DNA of 64,000 bases from Planctomycetales bacterium 10988 (GTDB lineage Bacteria; Planctomycetota; Planctomycetia; Pirellulales; Pb10988). Positions 25,897 through 36,025 of the stretch are shown here, piece after piece. Position numbers and translations under genes: made by a program. Where the stretch lies: positions 5,298,709-5,362,708 of the forward strand of contig CP043547.1 in NCBI GenBank assembly GCA_009664345.1, read 5' to 3'. Position 1 is the stretch's first letter, and every line of letters begins with the position of its first letter. The notes beneath the pieces are model-generated. The model saw nothing but the letters and a program-made list of their open reading frames with translations. It made no database searches and was not told the DNA's origin.

Positions 25897-28299
25897 TTGT
25901 TCCCTCGTTTCTTTGACTCGTTCTCCCTAGGGGATGGAGCATCTAGAATGCGTCAGCCAGTTCTGACGTGCTTGGTGGCATGGTTGATGTGCCTTTGCAT
26001 GGCCTTGGAAACATCGCCGCTCTGGGCACAAGAAGTTCAAGAGAATACGCCGCAAGTACCGATTCCCTCAGTTCCTCCTACCGAAGCGATCTTGAAGGTC
26101 CATGCTCCGCTCGGGGTCGTAATTACCATTGACGGGAATCGATTCGAAGGGCCGACGACGTTCCGGTTCCGCGACCTGGTGCCGAATCGCCGTTATCATT
26201 CAATGGTTACCGTTTCGCTCCAAGGGAAAGAACTTGCCAACCGCATCCTCTTTATTCTCGGTGGTTCTCAAATCGAATGGGCCGTACCTGAGCTACAAGA
26301 AGCGAAGCTCCCCTTCCCGCCGCAGACTGGGCATCAACTTCCCGTCACTTCTTTGGATGCCGACCAAGTGGGCTTGCGCGTCATTACCGGATCACTCGAT
26401 AAAACCTTAGCCGTGTGGGATGTGGCTTCCGGTTGGAAACTCAGCGAATTACGAGGGCATACTCAAGCTATCTCTTCGGTTTCTATGAGTAGCAATGGAC
26501 TCCGCGCGGTCAGTGGAGCAGGTTCGAATCCCTTTCTTCCGGCAGAAGCCTTTGTTTGGAATCTGGAAGACGCGACCATTCTTCATAAGCTGAAATTGGA
26601 GGAAACCGTTCTGACCGATGTGGCAATTTCTCCTGATGGGAAAGAAGTCGCCACCGGGACGGAAGACGGAACGGTGACCATTTGGGACGTCGATCTTGGC
26701 GAAATTGTGCGAGAACTTTCGACCGTGGAAAGTCCGATTCAAACGCTCGCCTTCGACCATTCGGCCACGCATTTAGTCGCGACCAATGCCCAAGGCGAAC
26801 TCTTTCTTTGGGACCGTGGTTCCGGAGATGAAGGCGTTTCGCTTGAACGCGAACCGACTGCCATTGAGGCGCTTGCCTTTCATCCGATCAAAAATCAGCT
26901 CTTGATCTCTTCGCAAAAGGGAACCTTGGAAGTTTGGAATCTAGGCGATGGTTCCCTCTTACAGGCAATGCCAAAGACTCCACGCCCGGTTCACTCGGTC
27001 GGTTTCTCGCCCACGGGCGATCGGATTCTCGTCGGTTCGCGTGATCAAGAAGTGTACCTCTTGGATGCTGATTCAGGGGAAAACATTCGTACCTTTCGGA
27101 CAGGGGCTTACGGCCCGGTAACCGCTTGTTTCACGGGAAACGACACCTTTGTGACCCGCGGAGGAAGTGGCATCGAGGCCAGTTCGATTCAGCGTTGGCG
27201 AACGATCGATGGCGAACAACTTGATGCCTTGGTCGGTCGTCTCAAGCCCGTCACCGGCGTTGCCTTTCAAGATGGTGGAAATGCCTTTGTGACCGTGGAT
27301 GGGCAGATGTGGATTTGGAATCCGCTCTGGACAAAAGTTCGCAAGATCGGCACCGCCGGCAACTGGGGATATCGCGAAGGTTACCTACATCCCGATGGTC
27401 AAACGATTTTGGGAATTTCCCAACAGCTTGAACTTTGGAAGTCCGATGGGACCGAATTGATGCAGGCAATGCAACCCAGCGATGGGAAGCCGAAGTGCCT
27501 TTCCTGGTCGCCGAAGCGGGCTCAAGCCTTCACTGGAAGTGAAGGAGGAACCTTTTGGAATATCGCCTCCGGGGAGCAAGCCGGACGGATCTTCGAACAT
27601 GGCGCAAGTCTGGATTCGGCGGACTTCGATTTCTCCGGGGACTACCTAATCACCGGTGGACATCTTGAGCCGGAAGCCTTCGTTTGGGATGTAAAAACGT
27701 CTTCCAAGCAACGGATTCTCCGCGGTCATACAGATGGAATTTCTTCCGTTCGCTTTGATTCCTCAGGCGGAAAGGCGATTACCGGGTCGTTGGATGGAAC
27801 AGCGAAAGTTTGGGACCTGACTGATGGTTCGGAGCTATTAAGCTTGGAAGGACACAGTGGAGAAGTAACCGCCGTGGCCTTTGATCCCTTAGCCAAACTT
27901 GTGATCACGGGTTCTGAAAAGGGAGAACTTTTCGTCTGGGATGCGAATGAAGGAACCCTCCTGAGAGAGTGGCATCTTCACCAAGGTCGGATTCATAGCT
28001 TGAGCGTACATCATGAAGGCCGCCTTGTCTTGACCGGATCGCATGACGGAACCGCCCGCTTATGGGACCTTTATACGGGCGATGAGCTGCTCCAATTGCT
28101 GACAACGAAAAGCGGCGAATGGTTGATCGTTAGTCCGCTCGGGTTTGTCTATGGCAATGACAATGCGATTCCGAAGCTCGGCTGGCAGTGGAATCCTAAC
28201 AAGGAAGAATCCGAAATCCGCTCCATTCCCACCAAGTGGCTTGCTCCCGGTTTGCTCCCTCGCCTCCTTTCCGGCGAACGCTGGCTACCCAGTTGGTAG
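25897..28299 (+). CDS. Exported WD40 repeat (beta-propeller) protein
   Basis: An 800-residue protein from TTG 25897 (783 from ATG 25948). Both starts give a signal peptide whose core is CLVAWLMCLCMALE and whose cut is near LWAQEV. A short beta domain (~55-130, resembling the PEGA-like TIGR03000 type seen in planctomycetes) comes first. Then follow about 13-14 WD40-type blades, each with an SxDGTxxVWD-like end (for example GSLDKTLAVWD, GTEDGTVTIWD, GSLDGTAKVWD, GSHDGTARLWD), likely forming two propellers. It would bind other proteins in the periplasm or at the cell surface. No enzyme domain is seen. TTG is preferred because of the AGGAGGTGG at 25882-25890. Confidence 0.88.
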   Translation: MFPRFFDSFSLGDGASRMRQPVLTCLVAWLMCLCMALETSPLWAQEVQENTPQVPIPSVPPTEAILKVHAPLGVVITIDGNRFEGPTTFRFRDLVPNRRYHSMVTVSLQGKELANRILFILGGSQIEWAVPELQEAKLPFPPQTGHQLPVTSLDADQVGLRVITGSLDKTLAVWDVASGWKLSELRGHTQAISSVSMSSNGLRAVSGAGSNPFLPAEAFVWNLEDATILHKLKLEETVLTDVAISPDGKEVATGTEDGTVTIWDVDLGEIVRELSTVESPIQTLAFDHSATHLVATNAQGELFLWDRGSGDEGVSLEREPTAIEALAFHPIKNQLLISSQKGTLEVWNLGDGSLLQAMPKTPRPVHSVGFSPTGDRILVGSRDQEVYLLDADSGENIRTFRTGAYGPVTACFTGNDTFVTRGGSGIEASSIQRWRTIDGEQLDALVGRLKPVTGVAFQDGGNAFVTVDGQMWIWNPLWTKVRKIGTAGNWGYREGYLHPDGQTILGISQQLELWKSDGTELMQAMQPSDGKPKCLSWSPKRAQAFTGSEGGTFWNIASGEQAGRIFEHGASLDSADFDFSGDYLITGGHLEPEAFVWDVKTSSKQRILRGHTDGISSVRFDSSGGKAITGSLDGTAKVWDLTDGSELLSLEGHSGEVTAVAFDPLAKLVITGSEKGELFVWDANEGTLLREWHLHQGRIHSLSVHHEGRLVLTGSHDGTARLWDLYTGDELLQLLTTKSGEWLIVSPLGFVYGNDNAIPKLGWQWNPNKEESEIRSIPTKWLAPGLLPRLLSGERWLPSW

Positions 28300-28420
28300 A
28301 CTAACGAAAATCATGGTGGAAAAAAATTGATCTTGCCTCAGTAGGGCCGAAATCGGTATGCAATACAGATGCAAACCGTTCTCGGCACACCCTACATTCA
28401 TTTCAGGCAAGGATGCCATC

Positions 28421-29179
28421 ATGTCTCAATCCTCCAGCTTTGTCGTCATTCCCGCTCGGCTAGCCTCGACCCGGCTCCCTCGCAAACTTTTGCTGCGAGA
28501 TACCGGAAAGTCCGTCCTTCGACATACTTATGAAGCCGTCCAGCAAGCGAAGCTCCCCCGCGGAGTTTGCGTTGGAGTAGACCATGCGGAGCTTTTCGAA
28601 GAGGTCCGTTCCTTCGGCGGGCAGGCTCTTTATACAAGAGAAGATCATGCCAGCGGCACGGACCGTGTGGCGGAAGTTGCCGAAAAGTTGAGTGATGCGG
28701 AGATCATTGTCAATGTCCAAGCGGACGAACCGGAAATCTCCGGCGAGGCGATTGACCTGCTTATTCAGCTTTTGCAGGATCATCCTGAAGCCTCGATGGC
28801 GACCTTGTCCACGCCGATTCGCTCCCGATCGCAACTTCATGATCCTTCGTGTGTGAAAGTGGTTCGCGATGAATTAGGTCGGGCGATGTACTTCAGTCGG
28901 GCATCGATTCCCTTCGCTCGGCAGTGGCATGACGAACTTCTGGAAGAAGACCCACCGCTCTTCTATCAGCATCTTGGAATCTATGCCTACCGGCGTTCGT
29001 TTTTGTTGGAATTGGCCAAGTTGCCTCCGGCTCCCCTCGAACTGGTGGAATGTCTAGAACAACTCCGGGTACTGTCTGCGGGTTATACGATTTTGGTGGG
29101 AGAACTCGACGAACCGACCATCGGAATTGACACCGAACAGGACTATCAGGCCTTTGTCAATCGCGTCCGTTGTGGATAG
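28421..29179 (+). CDS. kdsB: 3-deoxy-manno-octulosonate cytidylyltransferase
   Basis: A 252-residue enzyme that activates Kdo with CTP to CMP-Kdo for the LPS inner core, in the cytoplasm. Seen: VVIPARLASTRLPRKLL (nucleotide binding), HASGTDRVAEVAE, NVQADEPEI (metal-binding Asp), and LEQLRVLSAGYTI with GIDTEQDYQAF at the end, all in family order. The length is normal (about 245-250). ATG 28421 follows AAGGA by seven bases. pyrG, which makes the CTP substrate, follows 50 bases later on the same strand, a pairing known from other bacteria. It supports an LPS-bearing outer membrane in this organism. Confidence 0.93.
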   Translation: MSQSSSFVVIPARLASTRLPRKLLLRDTGKSVLRHTYEAVQQAKLPRGVCVGVDHAELFEEVRSFGGQALYTREDHASGTDRVAEVAEKLSDAEIIVNVQADEPEISGEAIDLLIQLLQDHPEASMATLSTPIRSRSQLHDPSCVKVVRDELGRAMYFSRASIPFARQWHDELLEEDPPLFYQHLGIYAYRRSFLLELAKLPPAPLELVECLEQLRVLSAGYTILVGELDEPTIGIDTEQDYQAFVNRVRCG

Positions 29180-29229
29180 AATAGCGGCTGAAGAAACCAT
29201 CCTTCCTGCTGATTCCACCCTGGTTCGCA

Positions 29230-30864
29230 ATGACAAAACATATCTTCGTCACTGGCGGCGTCGTAAGTTCCTTGGGGAAAGGACTTACAAGTGCGTCGAT
29301 CGGTCTCTTATTGGAACATCGCGGCCTGCGGGTTCGCATGCAAAAGCTTGACCCTTATATCAATGTCGATCCCGGCACGATGAGCCCCTATCAACACGGG
29401 GAAGTTTATGTCCTCGATGATGGCAGCGAAACCGACCTCGATCTTGGCCATTACGAACGTTTTACGCATAGCCCGCTGACCCGAGATTCCAACTATACGA
29501 CTGGTCAGATTTACCTTTCGGTCATTGAAAAAGAACGCCGCGGCGAATTTCTCGGCAAGACCGTGCAAGTCATTCCCCACATCACCGATGAGATCAAAGA
29601 GTGTATTCATAAGCTCGCCGGCGATGATGTCGATGTCGTGATCACCGAGATCGGCGGAACCGTCGGGGATATCGAAAGCCAGCCCTTCCTCGAAGCCATT
29701 CGCCAATTCGCCCTCGATGTCGGCAAAGAAAATTGTCTTTATATTCACCTCACGTTGGTCCCCTACCTCAAAGCAGCGGGGGAACTCAAGACGAAGCCTT
29801 CCCAGCATTCGGTCGGTCTCTTGCGGCAAATCGGGATTCAACCCGATGTCCTCATCTGTCGAACCGAACGCGAGATGTCGCACGATGAAAAAGAGAAAAT
29901 CGCCCTCTTTTGCAACATCCCTTTGAAAGCGGTCATCGAGGAACGGGACAAAGATTTCTCGATTTATGAAGTCCCCTTGAGCTTGCTCGATAATCGTCTC
30001 GATCAATTGATCGTCGATCGGATGCAGCTTTCTGGCGGCCGTCCGGACCTCGCCGCCTGGCAAGACCTTCTGCATCGACTACGAAACCCCCGCTATGAAA
30101 TCAGCATCGCGGTCGTCGGGAAATATGCGGAACACCGAGATGCTTACAAGTCGATTTATGAAGCCCTGGACCATGCCGGGATGGCCCCTCACTTGCAGGC
30201 TCAGATTCGGATTCAGCCGATTCAAAGCGAGGATATCGAACGAGATGGCCCCGAGCGTTTGCTTTCCGGCTTTGATGGAATCCTCGTGCCCGGCGGCTTC
30301 GGAGAACGGGGCATCGAAGGAAAAGTGGCCGCCATTCGCTACGCTCGCACCCGCAAAATTCCGTTCTTCGGCATTTGCCTAGGAATGCAATGTGCGGTGA
30401 TCGAGTTCGCGCGAAACGTCCTGGGCTTTGAAGATGCCCACTCGACCGAGTTCCAGAAAGATACGTCTCATCCGGTCATCTGCTTGTTGGATGAACAGAA
30501 GGATGTCACTCGCAAAGGCGGCACCATGCGGCTGGGGGGGCAAGATGCCTACTTGGTGCCCAATAGCTTGGCTCGCCAGTGTTATCAAAGCGAGACCGTT
30601 CGCGAACGCCACCGACACCGATACGAATTCAATTCGCATTTTCGTTCGACTTTCGAAGAGGCCGGCGTCCGCTTTTCCGGTACGAATGCCGATCAAAAGC
30701 TAATGGAAATTCTCGAGATCGAGGACCATCCGTGGTTCTTGGCCGTGCAGTTCCATCCGGAATTTCAATCCAAACCGCTCGCCTGCCATCCGCTCTTCGC
30801 TGGCTTCATCCAAGCCGCCATCCAGCGACGCAACCACCGCGAGGACCCACCGGAAAAGCCCTGA
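29230..30864 (+). CDS. pyrG: CTP synthase
   Basis: A 544-residue cytoplasmic enzyme that makes CTP from UTP, ATP and glutamine. The N-terminal amidoligase domain has [15 protein letters not shown] (residues 6-20), [13 protein letters not shown] and the CTP/UTP site segments; the C-terminal glutaminase has its nucleophile Cys383 in GICLGMQ, preceded by [10 protein letters not shown], with the catalytic His-Glu in QFHPEF near residue 520. The length is normal. It starts at ATG 29230, 50 bases after kdsB, and is probably co-transcribed with it; its product feeds KdsB as well as RNA and phospholipid synthesis. Confidence 0.97.
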   Translation: MTKHIFVTGGVVSSLGKGLTSASIGLLLEHRGLRVRMQKLDPYINVDPGTMSPYQHGEVYVLDDGSETDLDLGHYERFTHSPLTRDSNYTTGQIYLSVIEKERRGEFLGKTVQVIPHITDEIKECIHKLAGDDVDVVITEIGGTVGDIESQPFLEAIRQFALDVGKENCLYIHLTLVPYLKAAGELKTKPSQHSVGLLRQIGIQPDVLICRTEREMSHDEKEKIALFCNIPLKAVIEERDKDFSIYEVPLSLLDNRLDQLIVDRMQLSGGRPDLAAWQDLLHRLRNPRYEISIAVVGKYAEHRDAYKSIYEALDHAGMAPHLQAQIRIQPIQSEDIERDGPERLLSGFDGILVPGGFGERGIEGKVAAIRYARTRKIPFFGICLGMQCAVIEFARNVLGFEDAHSTEFQKDTSHPVICLLDEQKDVTRKGGTMRLGGQDAYLVPNSLARQCYQSETVRERHRHRYEFNSHFRSTFEEAGVRFSGTNADQKLMEILEIEDHPWFLAVQFHPEFQSKPLACHPLFAGFIQAAIQRRNHREDPPEKP

Positions 30865-31017
30865 ACAAACTGGCTAAAATCGGTTCCGCCCCCTCCATCC
30901 GCTGGGCCTCCCATTGACCGTTCCATTTTTCTCGATTTCAATAAGGGTTTGAGCAACGGTAGTCCGAACCGTTGACAGCGACCGATTCGAGAAACTCACG
31001 CAAGGATTGAGGAACCC

Positions 31018-31446
31018 ATGAGCCAAGACCCTAGTTCTTCGGAAAAGCCGAAGCTACATATCGACGAAGATTGGAAAACGAAGGTTCAAGCGGAAAAGGA
31101 AGCCTTGAAGAAGGAAGCCGAGACGCCTCCGCCAGAGACCCCGGAAGAACCAGCAAGTGCCCACGAACCGCCTCCGGAAAAATATCCTCCGGCGGAACTT
31201 TTGAGCCTGGTGCAAATGCTCTTGACGCAAGCCTTGCTGACAATGGGGCAAATGCCGAATCCGATGGATGGGCAAACCACCGTCGATCTTGGAGCTGCGA
31301 AACACTTCATCGACTTGATTGCGGTATTGGAAGAGAAGACGAAATCCGACTCAACGACACGAGAGAAGCAAGCAATCTCTTCGGTCCTGCACGAACTTCG
31401 AATGAAATTTATCGAGGTGCAACGTTCTCAGAAGTCTTCTTCGTAA
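31018..31446 (+). CDS. DUF1844 domain protein
   Basis: A 142-residue soluble protein. The first ~55 residues are charged and Pro/Glu-rich. The rest matches DUF1844: LLSLVQMLLTQALLTMGQMPNP, then DLGAAKHFIDLIAVLEEKTK and a final helix. The family is widespread in planctomycetes and related phyla, of unknown function. It lies 153 bases after pyrG. Its last 38 bases overlap the end of the RND transporter gene on the opposite strand. Confidence 0.85.
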   Translation: MSQDPSSSEKPKLHIDEDWKTKVQAEKEALKKEAETPPPETPEEPASAHEPPPEKYPPAELLSLVQMLLTQALLTMGQMPNPMDGQTTVDLGAAKHFIDLIAVLEEKTKSDSTTREKQAISSVLHELRMKFIEVQRSQKSSS

Positions 31447-34285
31447 GCAAAGACGATTCGGCCTCGACGAGGTGAGGATCAGCAAGTGAGTGGGACGGAT
31501 CGACACGCAGAAGTCGGTCCTCCCCTTGATGGTTCTGGTCCTCTTCGGAGGTTTGTTCATCGAAAGTTGCGATGTTTTCTTCTTCAATCGCTCGATCTCT
31601 CGAAAGCCAAGCCAACAGCGGCGGCAACATCACCAGTGAAGTGAAGCAACAGCTCCCCACTCCTAGCACCAAAACTTTGCCGAGGCTCTGAATCCCTTGA
31701 TGATCGGCCAGCATCAAACTCCCAAAGCCGAGCATCGTCGTCAGCGAGGTGAGCAACACGGCATTGGCGGTTGAAAGAGAGAGCCGATACGGTCCGCGGC
31801 AGTGACGATAGTCATGGATCAGGTGGACCCCATCATCGACCCCGATTCCGAGGATTAAAGGCAGCACAATGATATTGGCCGGATTGAGTGGAATTCCCAG
31901 CCAACCCAAGAGGCCGAAGAGTTGCAGCGATCCCACCGCCAGCGGCAGCAGGGCTAAGAGGACATGCCCTAGGTTCCGCAGATCGAGCAGAAGGACGAGG
32001 ATAATCGCCCCCAGTGCCCACAGCGCGGCCTGTTGATAACAGCTTTTCATTTGCCGAGAAGCCTCGAACGTCTGAATCGGCATCCCGGTGATCTCGGGGT
32101 CAACTGACCGAAGCTCTTGCACGAATCGCTGCAAATGCTCCATCTCCCAAATATCCCCTTCGGCATAGATTCGAAGTTGGTGCGTGCCTCCACTCCCCAT
32201 AAAACGATGCAACAGCGGCTCGGGCAAGTCCGCTAGTTCCGGCAGATTGGGATTGCAGATTCTACGGAGCAAACCGATTCGCTCCCATAACTCTTGGGCC
32301 ATGCCTTGTTGAAAGTCGGAAGTTAACGCATAGTAGTCCGCCGGGGCCATCTCCGCGACACGCTCCCGCAACTGCTTCACACGGTAATGCGTGGTGACTT
32401 GCAAATCCCGCGCTTCATCGGAAAGCGGCTGGCCTTGTTGCAAGAGAGTCATTCGCCGCAGCGAGAGTTCCAATTGATCTAGCCGTTGCAGAAGCCGGTT
32501 CGGTTGTTGGATAGGAATCAAAGGAGGGGAAGGAACTTTTTGCCGAACCTGTCTGCTGATCCGTTCGATAACAGGAAGTTTGCCAGGAAGTTCTTGCGGA
32601 ACCAAAGAGACAATTTCTTCACATCGCTGAACCGAAGGAAGTTGCAAAAACTGCTTTTTATATTGAAGCAAGGTCTCGCGATCTTTCGAAAGCGAAACGG
32701 CAAACCACACGCTACGGTCCGATTCTTCGATTAACTTTTGTTCCCAATGTACGCTCGGTAGTTGCTTGGGTTGGAGATTCAGCAAGTTGTGATCGTAAGA
32801 CAAATCGGAAAGCCCCCAGGCACAACCGGCGGTGATCACCAAGCAACTTCCAAAAAGTGGTATTGGAAAGCTCGCCAACGGGTTGAACCATCGATGGACC
32901 GCCAGTGGTTTCGCCAGCGGATCGCCATTTTCTTCTCTATCGGCTATGCGAATTAAGGCCGGTAGGACGACCAGGGCAGCAATCCCACAGAGGAAAATCC
33001 CTCCACCGGCAATGAATCCCAGTTCGGCGACGCCAGTAAATTCCGTAAAGCCCGCGGCGAAGAAAGCAACCGCCGTGGTGACGATCCCCGCCATTAATCC
33101 AGGACCGACCGAGGCGGAAGTCTCCAGCAAAGCCTGATCGCGGGCATGGCCTTCCTTGCGGCATTGCAAATAACGAAGGCAATAATGAATCCCAAAGTCG
33201 ATCCCCAGACCGATTAAAATCACCGCAAAAGAAACGCTCAATATATTGAGGTGCCCGACCAAGAGCGTCAAATAGCCAAATGACCAGCCCATCCCAATCA
33301 ACAGGGCAAAGACGGTGAGTAGCGGATGCCGAATCCCGCCGAAGCCGAGCATAAAGAGCAAAGCCACCCCGATCATCGAAAGGAAACTGGCCGTCGTCAT
33401 CGCCGACTGACTACTTTGCATCTCATCGTATTCGAGAATCGGCAGCCCGGTCAGCCCTATCGTGACTTCCGGAAGTTCTCGTTCGACCTGAGCGATGATC
33501 GCTCGTAGTGCTACGATCGCATCTTGATGCGGAACAAAGCTTGATTCGTCTGTCGGAAATCGAACCAAGACAAGCCCTAACTTGTCCGGCGTCGCTTCCA
33601 AATATTTCGCAGGAGCCGTATCCCAATCGAGGGAAGCATCGCCAAGTTCCTTCCAGGGAGGAACGAAACGTTCTTCCGTCAGATTGATCAAGAGACTCTC
33701 CGAGAAACGCCGCAGTTCTCGCAAAACGTCCTCTTGAGATTCCTTTTGATCCTCAGCAAAAAGCCGATATTGAAAGCCACCCAATTGATTGCCGACATTC
33801 AGCAGCGACCAATCCCCTTGGAAGATTGGTTCGGTTTGCTCAAGGAAATCTTCGGCCTGCTGGAGGGCTTGCGGCGAAAGATGATACAGCCCTTTGCCAT
33901 GAAGTTTGCGGAGATCGACTTTGTAAAAGATGTGTTCGAAGTGTTTCGGCTGCTCGTTCAGGTAGGCTGCTAGCCGGTCTTGAGCGGCATGCATGAGCCG
34001 GGGGTCTTCCGCTTCCACCAAGATGATGGCATCTTCCTCGGCCCCGAATTCCTCGACATAGGCCAGCCACCGCTTGTTAAAATCACTTTTTGGATTCAAC
34101 AAAGCCAGACGGCTGGTATGAAACTCCATCTGGGAAGCCGTGACCGCAACGCCAGCCAGGGCGAGGGCAATCGCCACAAACAAAACGACACCGGGGAACT
34201 GAACGATCGCTTGCGTCAGTTTCACAAACAGGCCAGAGACCCCGGTTCTCTGTCGGGCGGGGTGCCCCGATTCCTCAAGTTCCAA
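31409..34285 (-). CDS. MMPL/RND superfamily exporter (HpnN-like)
   Basis: A 958-residue inner-membrane protein with the RND layout: one membrane helix (~25-45), a large periplasmic domain, helices 2-6 (including LIGLGIDFGIHY, a typical MMPL/sterol-sensing motif), a second periplasmic loop, then helices 8-12 with LILGIGVDDGVHLIHDY. It resembles HpnN-type exporters, which move hopanoids or lipids to the outer membrane; the cargo here is unknown. The start appears to be TTG 34285 (AAAGGG about seven bases before); no ATG occurs before the first helix. It lies 63 bases after the gene at 34349-35827, a likely partner, and overlaps the DUF1844 gene tail to tail by 38 bases. Confidence 0.88.
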   Translation of the reverse strand: MELEESGHPARQRTGVSGLFVKLTQAIVQFPGVVLFVAIALALAGVAVTASQMEFHTSRLALLNPKSDFNKRWLAYVEEFGAEEDAIILVEAEDPRLMHAAQDRLAAYLNEQPKHFEHIFYKVDLRKLHGKGLYHLSPQALQQAEDFLEQTEPIFQGDWSLLNVGNQLGGFQYRLFAEDQKESQEDVLRELRRFSESLLINLTEERFVPPWKELGDASLDWDTAPAKYLEATPDKLGLVLVRFPTDESSFVPHQDAIVALRAIIAQVERELPEVTIGLTGLPILEYDEMQSSQSAMTTASFLSMIGVALLFMLGFGGIRHPLLTVFALLIGMGWSFGYLTLLVGHLNILSVSFAVILIGLGIDFGIHYCLRYLQCRKEGHARDQALLETSASVGPGLMAGIVTTAVAFFAAGFTEFTGVAELGFIAGGGIFLCGIAALVVLPALIRIADREENGDPLAKPLAVHRWFNPLASFPIPLFGSCLVITAGCAWGLSDLSYDHNLLNLQPKQLPSVHWEQKLIEESDRSVWFAVSLSKDRETLLQYKKQFLQLPSVQRCEEIVSLVPQELPGKLPVIERISRQVRQKVPSPPLIPIQQPNRLLQRLDQLELSLRRMTLLQQGQPLSDEARDLQVTTHYRVKQLRERVAEMAPADYYALTSDFQQGMAQELWERIGLLRRICNPNLPELADLPEPLLHRFMGSGGTHQLRIYAEGDIWEMEHLQRFVQELRSVDPEITGMPIQTFEASRQMKSCYQQAALWALGAIILVLLLDLRNLGHVLLALLPLAVGSLQLFGLLGWLGIPLNPANIIVLPLILGIGVDDGVHLIHDYRHCRGPYRLSLSTANAVLLTSLTTMLGFGSLMLADHQGIQSLGKVLVLGVGSCCFTSLVMLPPLLAWLSRDRAIEEENIATFDEQTSEEDQNHQGEDRLLRVDPSHSLADPHLVEAESSLLTKKTSENVAPR

Positions 34286-34348
34286 TGCTGACCCTTTTCC
34301 GATCGGTCGATTCTCGGCGAGATTTGATTCGTGGAAGTTGCAAGTCGC

Positions 34349-35827
34349 TTATCGCACTTCTTTCGGCCGCGTTGCGATCGATCGCGGGGGTTGTTGCTTA
34401 GGCTCGGATGGGGAATAGCTCGGTGGCAGCTTCAACTTAAGATGTGTCACCAAGCAGTGTCGTTCATACGAAAGCAAATAAAGATGGACTACGTTCGGAT
34501 CACGGAGGTCTTGGTGCAGTACCGGGCCGTCGATCGCCACCGTGTGATGATCGATCCAACGATCTTCCTGATCCAACAAGAAACTATAAAAGGGGCTTTC
34601 GTGCGGCAGATTTTTCTGGAGATCCTCATAGGTTTGATAGAACGGAGGCACCCCGATCCCCATCGGCATATAGAGACCGTGAGGATATTCGTCAGTGCTT
34701 AGCTGCGGAAGCGAGTCCAAATCAACGCCCCCCACGAGGAACCGGCACGTTTCGTTTCCACTCGCATCGGTGTAAACAAGTTCCACTTCATGCAAGACTT
34801 CATCACTCGCCGGGGTGATCACCTCGCGAAGGATCGTTTCTTGAAGCTGGGCAATGCGCCAATATTCATTCCCCCACGGGACGGATTTTTCGTAATATCC
34901 CGGTGGATGGAACGAGGCGAACGTGATGTCTTCGGCGGATTGCAGGCTTTGCCAAGTCTCACATTTCTGCCCGAAGATATTTTTCAATTTGCGACGTTGT
35001 TCTCCCTGAGAGAGAACCGCTGCTTGAGGATTGTGCTGTACTTCAAGGTTCGCTTCTGAAATCACTTCCCGCAGTGGCTCGAGGTTGATTACCGTGCCGG
35101 CGGGGTCGGACCAATGTTCGAGCTTGTACCAATGTTTCCAGTATGAAATCTGGGTATTGCGTTCCATCAGTCGTTTATAATGGCCCATCGGAAAGGTGAA
35201 CCAGCCTTGATATAGCAAGGCCTTTTCGCCTTGTTCATTGGGATGAAAGAGCAGGACTTCCCACAATCCGGCGTTAAGGCAGTTCTTCGCCAGGGCAACT
35301 TCGGTCAAGCTCTTTCGTTCGAGACCATCACCCCCGAGGACCTCGACATGTTCGGAGGGAAGGGGAAAACGGACCTGTTGGCGGTTCCATTCACGATCGG
35401 TCAAAGCAACGCGGATCAGTCCTTCATCGCCTTTCGTCCACTCGGGCACCGAGGGCGTCATCAGACTGACATCGATATTTTTGAAGTGAATCTTCGCGAT
35501 CTGTTCGTTATCGGATTCCAAGATAAAATCAAAATGGGTGTCGTCCCGCTGGATCAGCGTCAGCTCACGTTCTTGATATTTCCCATGATGCTGACTCTTG
35601 ATCGAGGGGTCTTCGGGATATTCCGCCGCAGACATTTCCTCCAGCGGGAGGTTCATGAGGTCATCCGCTTCATAGCGAGAGAAGAACCACCAGCCTCCCG
35701 AAACCCCCACCAGCAGCGAGCAGACCAAACCAATCATTGCCAAGTGGGCGAGCCGTTCGAAGAAACTTGACGAGCGAGGTGACGGAGGGCGGACTTCCTG
35801 TTTTCGGTCTAATTGCTGCATCGCCAT
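34349..35827 (-). CDS. Single-pass membrane protein, likely partner of the RND exporter
   Basis: A 492-residue protein with a cytoplasmic N-terminus of ~25 residues, one membrane helix (LAHLAMIGLVCSLLVGVSGGWWFF) and a large periplasmic, beta-rich domain full of Trp and Tyr. I recognise no family. ATG 35827 is chosen because AAGGAG lies eight bases upstream; ATG 35821 is also possible. Its position directly before the RND gene suggests a membrane-fusion or accessory role, but it lacks the coiled coil and lipoyl-like motifs of standard adaptor proteins, so this is only inference from context. Confidence 0.7.
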   Translation of the reverse strand: MAMQQLDRKQEVRPPSPRSSSFFERLAHLAMIGLVCSLLVGVSGGWWFFSRYEADDLMNLPLEEMSAAEYPEDPSIKSQHHGKYQERELTLIQRDDTHFDFILESDNEQIAKIHFKNIDVSLMTPSVPEWTKGDEGLIRVALTDREWNRQQVRFPLPSEHVEVLGGDGLERKSLTEVALAKNCLNAGLWEVLLFHPNEQGEKALLYQGWFTFPMGHYKRLMERNTQISYWKHWYKLEHWSDPAGTVINLEPLREVISEANLEVQHNPQAAVLSQGEQRRKLKNIFGQKCETWQSLQSAEDITFASFHPPGYYEKSVPWGNEYWRIAQLQETILREVITPASDEVLHEVELVYTDASGNETCRFLVGGVDLDSLPQLSTDEYPHGLYMPMGIGVPPFYQTYEDLQKNLPHESPFYSFLLDQEDRWIDHHTVAIDGPVLHQDLRDPNVVHLYLLSYERHCLVTHLKLKLPPSYSPSEPKQQPPRSIATRPKEVR

Positions 35828-36025
35828 CGTGTCCACTCCTTCGCCCCGTGGGCTTGCAAACCCTGCCTTGGCGACGTTCAATACAAAGAGAACTTGGAAA
35901 CTAGCAAAACGTTTTGATGTTCAAAGGGGTGATTTATCCAGGTTGTGCCAAACTAGGTCAAGGCGAGTTCTCGAAAATCTCTCAACCTCGCCCGTCCCTT
36001 TCTTGCTTATGAGGGCTTACTCTCC

